Origin: an uncultured Desulfovibrionaceae bacterium
GTDB taxonomy: Bacteria > Desulfobacterota > Desulfovibrionia > Desulfovibrionales > Desulfovibrionaceae
Direction of reading: 5' to 3'
DNA: 5,983 nucleotides
Assembly: GCA_947037905.1 (NCBI GenBank)
Contig: CAMQUX010000088.1
Coordinates: forward strand, 1-5,983
Below, one piece after another: positions 1 to 5,154 of the stretch; the stretch's first letter is position 1, and each line of letters begins with the position of its first letter. The position numbers and the translations under genes are program-made. Under the pieces are notes generated by a model, which was not told the origin of the DNA, searched no databases, and saw only the letters and a program-made list of their open reading frames with translations.

Positions 1-50
1 GAGGGGGAAGAGAGGGAAAAATTTTTAAATTTTGCCTTCTCTTCCCCCTC
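1..50 (-). terminator. Probable rho-independent terminator of the HtrA protease gene
   Basis: Positions 1-16 (GA-rich) pair with positions 35-50 (CT-rich) in a 16-bp stem whose only non-Watson-Crick pair is a G·U (or A·C on the other strand) at 14/37. The 18-nt AT-only loop could pair a little further. The hairpin lies 37 bp beyond the stop codon of the protease gene, which reads into it from the right. The T-tract expected after a minus-strand terminator would fall left of position 1, outside the window, so the call rests on the stem and its position. On the plus strand no T-run follows directly (the nearest is at about 68-73), so it is less convincing as a plus-strand terminator, although it could serve a gene entering from the left. 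Confidence 0.55.
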
Positions 51-87
51 ATAAATTAAACCAATTATTTTTTAGTAAACTAACTAG

Positions 88-1620
88 CTATTTTTTAGCG
101 AAAAGTGGAACGGTAAGAAAGAAAGTATCAGTCCCTCTAACTATTTGTAGTAGTGCTGCGCCACGGCTTTTTTGGTATTTTTTAAGTAGCGCAATAAAAG
201 CGTTAGCATCACGGACAGGTTCTTGGTTTACACGGATGACAATATCACCACGTTCTATGCCAGACTGTTCAGCTGTTGAGCCTTGTTCTACTTCGACAAC
301 GATAACGCCACTTTTAATTCCGAGCTGTCTTGCTTGTGGGGAGCTTATGGCGTCTTGTATTTGCATACCGAGCCCGAGTTCGGGATTTCCTAAGTTTTCT
401 TGAGGATTTTTGCTAGCGGTTTTGATATTTCGTTCTTTTAGGACAGCAGAAAGGGTTATTTTTTTGCCGTTACGTAGAAGAGCTATTTTTATTTTTTCCC
501 CAGGAGCAATTTGTGCAACTGAGCGAGTGAGTTGTGCTGGGCTTTCGATAATATTATTATTAATCTCAAGTATGATATCACCAGCTTGTATGCCTGCTAT
601 TTCAGCGGGCTCGTTTGGTATAACATTTGCGACAAGAACACCTTGAGGTTTTTGCATACCAAGTGCTTTTGCAGCGGTTTCATCTATTGGTTGAATGGTG
701 AGTCCGAGCCAGCCTCTGCTCACTTTTTTATTAGTGCGTAATTGTTCAATTATATTTGAAGCCATTGATGCTGGTACTGCAAAGCCAAGTCCTTGCCCAG
801 ATGCGAGGATTGCGGTGTTTATACCTACAACATCTCCGTTCATATTAACAAGCGGTCCGCCGCTATTTCCAGGGTTAATGGATGCGTCTGTTTGAAGAAA
901 ATCATCATAGGGACCTGCATTTATAACACGTCCTTTTGCGCTGATTATTCCAGCTGTGACCGTATGTCCTAGTCCGAAAGGGTTTCCAATAGCGAGCACC
1001 CACTGTCCTACTTTAGTATTTTTTGAGTCTGCAAAGCGTAGCACTGGGAGTTTTTTTCGAGCGTTTATTTTAAGAAGTGCGAGATCTGTTTCAGGATCTA
1101 TACCGACAACGGTTGCTATGTATTCTTTTTTATCACCTTGTAGTCTGACAAGAATTTTATCAACATCTTCAATAACATGATTATTTGTTACAATAAGTCC
1201 GTCTTCAGATATAATAAATCCGGAACCGAGTGAGCGTTGTTTTTCTTTTGGGGCATTTGGAGAGCTAGGAGCTTGACCACCACGAAAGTTTTCGAACCCG
1301 CCAAATCCGTTAAAAAAATCATTTAGAGGATGCTCAGGTGGTAGACCTTGTCCTCCAAAAAAATTTTTGCGAGAGACTTTTTTCTCTGTGTTGATGTTTA
1401 CAACTGCTTTTCCTGCATGTTCTGCAAGAAATGTAAAATCTGGCAGGAGCATTTTTTGCGCAAATTTTTCTGCCTGAACTTCAATATCTGATGCTGTATC
1501 TTCTGCTGAGTCTGTAAAAGAATTCCAGCCATCACGAACTGTGTTTGCAATAGGATTAGCGTATGCTGTGGTTGTTATAAACAGAGTGAGGAAAAGGAAT
1601 GCTATTTTTTTGGAGTACAT
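88..1620 (-). CDS. htrA: HtrA/Do-family periplasmic serine endoprotease with two PDZ domains (MucD/DegP-like)
   Basis: This encodes a 510-residue ATP-independent protease and chaperone that degrades or holds misfolded envelope proteins. Residues 1-21 are a signal peptide (basic start, hydrophobic core, AYA cleavage site), so the enzyme acts in the periplasm. The trypsin-like domain spans about 65-295 with the full catalytic triad: His148 in TNNHV, Asp179 in ETDLALLK and Ser253 in GNSGGPL. PDZ1 covers about 300-395, opening with the ligand-binding loop RGWLG (302-306), and PDZ2 about 412-505. LPDFTFLAEHAGKAVVNI (59-76) resembles the MucD-type start of the mature protease, but about 35 extra residues (22-58) precede it. 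A Gly/Phe/Asn-rich linker (87-125) occupies the place of the regulatory LA loop. The ATG is supported by AAGGAG (complement of 1628-1633) seven bases upstream. Length and domain order are normal for the family. The exact paralogue (DegP, DegQ or MucD) cannot be settled here. Confidence 0.96.
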   Translation of the reverse strand: MYSKKIAFLFLTLFITTTAYANPIANTVRDGWNSFTDSAEDTASDIEVQAEKFAQKMLLPDFTFLAEHAGKAVVNINTEKKVSRKNFFGGQGLPPEHPLNDFFNGFGGFENFRGGQAPSSPNAPKEKQRSLGSGFIISEDGLIVTNNHVIEDVDKILVRLQGDKKEYIATVVGIDPETDLALLKINARKKLPVLRFADSKNTKVGQWVLAIGNPFGLGHTVTAGIISAKGRVINAGPYDDFLQTDASINPGNSGGPLVNMNGDVVGINTAILASGQGLGFAVPASMASNIIEQLRTNKKVSRGWLGLTIQPIDETAAKALGMQKPQGVLVANVIPNEPAEIAGIQAGDIILEINNNIIESPAQLTRSVAQIAPGEKIKIALLRNGKKITLSAVLKERNIKTASKNPQENLGNPELGLGMQIQDAISSPQARQLGIKSGVIVVEVEQGSTAEQSGIERGDIVIRVNQEPVRDANAFIALLKKYQKSRGAALLQIVRGTDTFFLTVPLFAKK

Positions 1621-1644
1621 ATACTCTCTCCTTGAACTATAAAT

Positions 1645-1740
1645 ATTTTAGTAAGAATGTTTTGTAATAAACATTTTAGTAGTATGTTTTTTAGTAAAAC
1701 ATTTTGTGTTAAGTAAAACATTTTCAGCGAATGTAAAGTA
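1645..1740 (-). promoter_or_regulatory. Putative promoter/operator region of the HtrA protease gene with AACATT/AATGTT half-site array
   Basis: The leader of the protease gene holds six related half-sites in three pairs. AATGTTT (1656-1662) with AAACATT (1669-1675) is a perfect inverted repeat with 6-bp spacing. ATGTTTT (1684-1690) with AAAACAT (1696-1702) is a second, with 5-bp spacing. AAAACATT (1715-1722) followed by AATGT (1730-1734) is a weaker pair in the opposite arrangement. Within each pair the half-sites lie about 13 bp apart. The motif AGTAAAACATTTT occurs exactly twice (1693-1705, 1712-1724). On the minus strand, possible -10 boxes TAAAAT lie at 1678-1673 and 1650-1645, and a -35-like TTTACA at 1737-1732, but no pair has good spacing. 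The array suggests binding by a dimeric regulator. The regulator is unknown, and AT-rich chance similarity is possible. Confidence 0.35.
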
Positions 1741-1749
1741 TGAACACGG

Positions 1750-1782
1750 AAAAAACTGTTATAAAATTATATGATTTTATAA
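1750..1782 (-). terminator. Weak AT-only hairpin with T-tract after the UbiD-family gene
   Basis: TTATAAAAT (1759-1767) and ATTTTATAA (1774-1782) form a perfect 9-bp inverted repeat with a 6-base loop, starting 6 bp beyond the decarboxylase stop codon. Read on the minus strand, the stem is followed after three bases by six consecutive T (complement of A1750-1755), the order expected of an intrinsic terminator. The stem has no G-C pair and would be weak, so termination may be partial and some read-through into the protease gene is possible. It could alternatively be a DNA-binding site. Confidence 0.4.
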
Positions 1783-1788
1783 AAGTTG

Positions 1789-3624
1789 CTATAGACCGTA
1801 AAGGCTCGCCCCTTTTTGGAAGAATCTATCAGCTTTCTTTTCTGCCTCATCGTCAACAGTGAGCGCTGGAGCGTGGTAAGTTTTTAATCGTGCATCTATT
1901 ATAAGAGTTCCATCACAACCCCAGTGTTTGCAGTTTGTAAAGGAATGCACACCATAGATATCAGTTGCTGGGTCTGAACGAGTAAACGTTACCCAGAGGA
2001 AATTTTTAAGGGTTGCGCTTGTGAATGATGCATCATCGCAGACAATAAGCATCATAAGCCCTTGTAGATTTTGGTTTGCGAGCGCTTTTTCTAAGGTAAA
2101 AAGAAGCGGATCGTGCGTGTCTCTTTTTTGGCTATGCTTTGGTGCAGAGATACATGCAATACCTGGCAGTATAAGCTGTGCGTTCCCAAACTCTTCAGGA
2201 AGGGACATTTTTGGTAATGTTTTACAAAGCTCACGTCTTTTTTCGCCAGTTGCGGCCACTATGAGCTTTGAGCCTTGATTGAGGCTTATGCCAGAATAAT
2301 CGAGCGTGTCCATGGTTGTGCGAGTTATGAAATGTAAATCACGAGCAAAATCTATGCGTTCTAATATATGTAATATAAATTCGACTTCGTTTTTACAAGA
2401 GAGTTCTTTGTTATCTTCTTTTGCAGCGATAAAGAGATATTTTGTAAGAGAAGTTTGTGTGTTTCCTAAAAGACTTAAAGCATTTGTGAGCAGTTCTTGA
2501 GGCTGACGCTCTAGTGCGTATGGCACGTATCGTTCGCTGCCTACAGCTAAAAGAAGAGGATGCACACCAGCTGCGTCCACTGCGTGTACTTCGTGTACTC
2601 CGCTAAAAACAGTGGATACAATAGGAGCTGTTAGCTCGTGTATGAACTCACCAAACATTGTATCTTCTTGCGGAGGACGTGCGACGGTTGTAAAAGGCCA
2701 GATAGCGTCTTTTCTGTGATAGACATTTGTGATGTGCATGAGTGGAAAATCGTGCACTAGACTATAATATCCGAGATGGTCGCCAAAAGGTCCTTCTGGT
2801 TTTTGCGCTTTTGGTTCAATATATCCGCAGATGCAGAAATCAGCCTCAGCATATATTGGAAGCTCATCATTTTGCGTACGAGCCATTGGTATGCGGTGCC
2901 CGCCGAGTAGTCCTGCAAAAAGAATCTCTGCAAGCCCTTCAGGTAATGGCATGACAGCTGCAAGGGTCATGGCTGGTGCGCCACCTACGAAAATATTCAC
3001 AGGTAATCTTTCATTTCTTTCAATAGCTTCAGCGTGATGGTGTCCTATTCCTCTATGTATCTGATAATGCAGCCCAGCTTCTTTGTCCTGAATAAAATCG
3101 TTACCACTGAGCTGAACTCGGTACATGCCGATGTTTGATTTAGTAAAGCCGCGCTTTGATGGACTTTCTGTGTAAACTTGAGGAAGAGTAATATATCCGC
3201 CACCATCTTGTGGCCAAGATACGAGCTTTGGAAGCTTTGAGATACTCGTCTTACAAGCAAGAACTGGCGCATTTGAAACTTTTTTAGGTATAGTATGGTA
3301 AGCGGCAAGGGGAGTTTTTGCATATTTGAGCGGATGTTTTAGTGCGTCAAAGGGATCGAGCTTTAGTTTAAAAATACTATCAACGACTTTCAGTGTATCT
3401 TTAAAAAGAAACCGAGTACGGTCAATGGTGCCAAAAATATTTGCAGCCATGGGAAAAGGGGTATCTTTTACGTTGGTAAAAAGAAGCGCTGGACCTTTTT
3501 TTTCAAAAACTCTGCGCTGAATGATACCAGCTTCAAGAACAGGATCAACAAGTTCAGTTACTCGTAAAAGTTCGCCTTTTTTTTCTAACGCCAAAAGAGT
3601 TTCTTTAAGATTTTTATAGCCCAT
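1789..3624 (-). CDS. ubiD: UbiD-family prenylated-FMN-dependent decarboxylase, probably for menaquinone synthesis
   Basis: This encodes a 611-residue UbiD-family enzyme, which removes the carboxylate from an aromatic quinone precursor using prenylated FMN made by a UbiX partner (not in this window). Visible family motifs are KSNIGMYR (162-169), whose Asn164 and Arg169 match the conserved cofactor/catalytic positions; IHRGIGHHH (189-197), with the conserved HRG; PIYAEADFCICGYIE (256-270), with Glu260; and EGPFGDHLGYY (277-287), whose Glu277 and Asp282 match the two catalytic acids. The cytosolic protein has no signal peptide. It is over 100 residues longer than E. coli UbiD (about 497), with an added C-terminal part including NCKHWGCDGT (564-573). 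That long form is the one I associate with the futalosine menaquinone pathway (the MqnL role), but the substrate is inferred. The start is supported by GGGAG (complement of 3630-3634) five bases upstream. It is transcribed divergently from pdxA. Confidence 0.9.
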   Translation of the reverse strand: MGYKNLKETLLALEKKGELLRVTELVDPVLEAGIIQRRVFEKKGPALLFTNVKDTPFPMAANIFGTIDRTRFLFKDTLKVVDSIFKLKLDPFDALKHPLKYAKTPLAAYHTIPKKVSNAPVLACKTSISKLPKLVSWPQDGGGYITLPQVYTESPSKRGFTKSNIGMYRVQLSGNDFIQDKEAGLHYQIHRGIGHHHAEAIERNERLPVNIFVGGAPAMTLAAVMPLPEGLAEILFAGLLGGHRIPMARTQNDELPIYAEADFCICGYIEPKAQKPEGPFGDHLGYYSLVHDFPLMHITNVYHRKDAIWPFTTVARPPQEDTMFGEFIHELTAPIVSTVFSGVHEVHAVDAAGVHPLLLAVGSERYVPYALERQPQELLTNALSLLGNTQTSLTKYLFIAAKEDNKELSCKNEVEFILHILERIDFARDLHFITRTTMDTLDYSGISLNQGSKLIVAATGEKRRELCKTLPKMSLPEEFGNAQLILPGIACISAPKHSQKRDTHDPLLFTLEKALANQNLQGLMMLIVCDDASFTSATLKNFLWVTFTRSDPATDIYGVHSFTNCKHWGCDGTLIIDARLKTYHAPALTVDDEAEKKADRFFQKGASLYGL

Positions 3625-3772
3625 GTATGCTCCCGTATTTCAGATAAAATCTCTGTACGAATTTTTTAGTATGATAAAATATTTTTCACTATAAAACATT
3701 TTTTATTAAGAAGAAAAGGATTTTTTTCTGAGATTTTTTATGGTAAAAAAGAGGCTATAAAAAGGATATTTT
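3625..3772. promoter_or_regulatory. Divergent promoter region between the UbiD-family gene and pdxA
   Basis: This 148-bp AT-rich gap separates two divergent genes and must hold both promoters. For the decarboxylase, the minus strand has TATCAT (3676-3671), a good -10 box giving a leader of about 40 bases, but only a poor -35 (ATGTTT, 3699-3694). For pdxA no convincing pair is seen: TATAAA (3756-3761) is only 11 bp from the start codon and overlaps the ribosome-binding region. A perfect 10-bp palindrome AAAATATTTT (3676-3685) overlaps the putative -10 box. AAAACATTTT, the word repeated before the protease gene, is at 3693-3702. GATAAAAT occurs twice, 30 bp apart (3643-3650, 3673-3680). No coding sequence is seen. 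Confidence 0.45.
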
Positions 3773-4774
3773 ATGAGTATAAAAACTATTTGTGTTACCT
3801 TAGGAGATTCAGGCGGGCTAGGAGTAGAACTAGCTAGTCGGTTTTTTTCTGCATATACGCCAGAGGAAAACTTACGAGTAATTCTTATAGGGCAAAAAAA
3901 AGCACTAGAATATCATCAAGCTAAGCAGGGGCAGAGCAATTTTTATAAGGAGCTAACAAGCTTATCAGATATACAATCCTTAAAAACAGGAATATATTTT
4001 TACGAGCCAGAAGGGCTTGCAGATTTATCTCTTCATATAGGACAAGCTAGCCTGTCTGGTGGTATATGTGCAGGGCGCTCTCTTGAATGTGCAGTGAAGC
4101 TTATGAAAATGGTAAAAATAGACGGGCTGTTAACAGGTCCTATCCATAAGGCAAGTTTTAATGAGGCAGGTTTTTTATACGCAGGGCATACAGAATTTTT
4201 AGCTGCAAGTTTTGGTTTAGCTGCAGATGATGTGTGCATGCACCTTGCGGGTGATATTTTGCGAGTAAGTCTTGTAACAACGCACCCAGCATTAAAAGAT
4301 GTGCCAGCTCTAATTACAAAAGAAAAAATACTGCATTGTTTACGTTTAAGTAGTGTTTACGCAAAAAAAATGGGATTAACAGCACCCATAGGAGTTTGCG
4401 GCTTAAATCCGCACGCAGGCGAGGGCGGGTATATTGGTAAAGAAGAACAAGAGATAATACAACCAGCAATAGAGCTTGCTAAAAAAGAAGGTATATTAGT
4501 AGAAGGACCCTTTGCAGCGGACACACTTTTTTATTTTGCCTCAAAAGGGCAGTATTCAATAGTGCTTGCCATGTATCACGATCAAGGGCTTGCGCCTCTT
4601 AAACTCTTTCATTTCCACGAGGCGGTAAATATCACACTCGGTCTGCCAGTTTTAAGAACTTCTCCAGACCATGGCACAGGTTTCGATTTAGTAGGCACAG
4701 GAAAAGCAGATATGGCGAGCTATAGCAAGGCATATACAGTGCTTTTAGACTCTGCAGCAAGTATTTCAGACTAG
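3773..4774 (+). CDS. pdxA: 4-hydroxythreonine-4-phosphate dehydrogenase PdxA
   Basis: This encodes a 333-residue cytosolic enzyme of the normal family length. PdxA oxidises 4-phosphohydroxy-L-threonine with NAD, giving after decarboxylation the amino-ketone that PdxJ condenses with deoxyxylulose 5-phosphate in vitamin B6 synthesis. Conserved blocks are TGPIHK (121-126), GHTEFLA (138-144), LNPHAGEGG (211-219), MYHDQGLAPLK (267-277) and RTSPDHGTGFD (295-305). The divalent-metal histidines of the family correspond to His139, His214 and His269. The N-terminal signature, usually like GDPxGIGPE, reads GDSGGLGVE (11-19), so both prolines are missing. The start has AAAGGA (3761-3766) six bases upstream. 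The gene lies alone between a divergent neighbour and a 380-bp gap, and no clear terminator follows it. A PdxA2-type sugar-acid phosphate dehydrogenase is the main alternative, but the motifs and length fit PdxA. Confidence 0.93.
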   Translation: MSIKTICVTLGDSGGLGVELASRFFSAYTPEENLRVILIGQKKALEYHQAKQGQSNFYKELTSLSDIQSLKTGIYFYEPEGLADLSLHIGQASLSGGICAGRSLECAVKLMKMVKIDGLLTGPIHKASFNEAGFLYAGHTEFLAASFGLAADDVCMHLAGDILRVSLVTTHPALKDVPALITKEKILHCLRLSSVYAKKMGLTAPIGVCGLNPHAGEGGYIGKEEQEIIQPAIELAKKEGILVEGPFAADTLFYFASKGQYSIVLAMYHDQGLAPLKLFHFHEAVNITLGLPVLRTSPDHGTGFDLVGTGKADMASYSKAYTVLLDSAASISD

Positions 4775-4868
4775 AATTTAGCGTATGTTCAAATTATAAG
4801 CAAAATTAAAATGTTACTTGAGAGTTAAGTTTAAATTAAGCTTCAAATTAAATGATGAGCAGTATAAA

Positions 4869-4935
4869 AAAATATTTACAATTTTAATAATAGAAAAAAA
4901 AGTGAAAATATTTCGAGTAAAATATTTACAATTTT
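4869..4935. repeat. 17-bp direct repeat, copies exactly 50 bp apart
   Basis: AAAATATTTACAATTTT occurs identically at 4869-4885 and 4919-4935, and a partial copy (AAAATATTT) lies at 4905-4913. The copies begin 50 bp apart, roughly five helical turns, on the same DNA face. They lie 220-290 bp upstream of the rpsA start, where a protein-binding site or A-tract bend could act on an rpsA promoter. The sequence is all A/T except one C, so function is uncertain. Confidence 0.5.
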
Positions 4936-5014
4936 TAACTTGTCGTGTATGAAAAGAAAGATTCATAAGAGCTTTTGTTAAAGTAAATTTATATTTAGCA
5001 CGCTTATGAAAAAC

Positions 5015-5116
5015 ACGTATTATCTTACATATTGAATTTATTCCTAAAATAAAGAAAATAGTTGTCTCGGAAACGGAAAAAAACTTTATTTTAGCTGTAA
5101 GATTAAAAATATACGT
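5015..5116 (+). promoter_or_regulatory. Nested three-part inverted repeat upstream of rpsA, possible structured leader
   Basis: Three sets of perfectly complementary arms are nested. The outer pair is ACGTAT (5015-5020) with ATACGT (5111-5116), 6 bp. The middle pair is ATCTTACA (5022-5029) with TGTAAGAT (5096-5103), 8 bp. The inner pair is CTAAAATAAAG (5044-5054) with CTTTATTTTAG (5084-5094), 11 bp. The arms give 25 bp of pairing in one rod with asymmetric gaps: 1 and 14 bases on the left, 1 and 7 on the right. At the apex CG-GAAA-CG (5068-5075) could form a small GNRA tetraloop. If transcribed it would be a long hairpin ending 38 bases before the rpsA start codon, consistent with a leader for autoregulation, as S1 controls its own translation in E. 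coli. It is also possible that the arms flank a promoter (TTGTCT/TTTATT) and act as DNA. Confidence 0.4.
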
Positions 5117-5154
5117 ATATATATTTGACCGGGGCGCTGTTGTTGGAGGAAACT

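Larger units (their letters stand above)
4775..5154. other. 380-bp non-coding AT-rich region between pdxA and rpsA
   Basis: There is no credible gene here: the longest ATG-started plus-strand frames I found are about 8-11 codons and lack ribosome-binding sites. There is no tRNA and no strong terminator for pdxA. The left part is low-complexity AT-rich sequence with a 9-bp repeat TTCAAATTA (4788-4796, 4842-4850) and the 17-bp repeat listed separately. The right part holds the nested inverted repeat before rpsA. Two weak promoter candidates for rpsA are TTGTCG (4940-4945) with CATAAG (4964-4969), and TTGTCT (5062-5067) with TTTATT (5085-5090, 17-bp spacing). Each box matches consensus at only four of six positions. 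A promoter for the highly expressed S1 gene is expected in this stretch. Confidence 0.6.

Noticed and set aside
32..403. Plus-strand open frame of 123 codons opposite the protease gene
   Set aside because: It is antisense to the conserved C-terminal PDZ region, has no recognisable protein features and no ribosome-binding site; it is a shadow of the real gene.
410..1180. Several plus-strand open frames of 66-78 codons
   Set aside because: All lie opposite the conserved protease and PDZ coding sequence and show no family motif.
2021..3520. Open frames of 64-92 codons on both strands within the UbiD-family gene
   Set aside because: They overlap continuous conserved UbiD coding sequence in other frames.
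4817..4829. CTTGA-GAG-TTAAG hairpin followed by TTT as the pdxA terminator
   Set aside because: It has five pairs including a wobble and a three-base loop, which is too weak to separate from chance.
4949..5035. Tiny plus-strand frames (10 codons from ATG 4949, 9 codons from ATG 5006) as leader peptides
   Set aside because: Neither has a Shine-Dalgarno sequence, and there is no run of regulatory codons that would suggest attenuation.
5125..5130. TTGACC as a -35 box
   Set aside because: It matches the consensus well but lies about 25 bp before the rpsA start codon, and the -10 position would fall in the ribosome-binding site and start codon.
4775..5154. A 6S-like or other known non-coding RNA gene
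   Set aside because: The rod-like nested pairing prompted the idea, but I recognise no conserved sequence of a known RNA family and see no clear promoter and terminator enclosing it.
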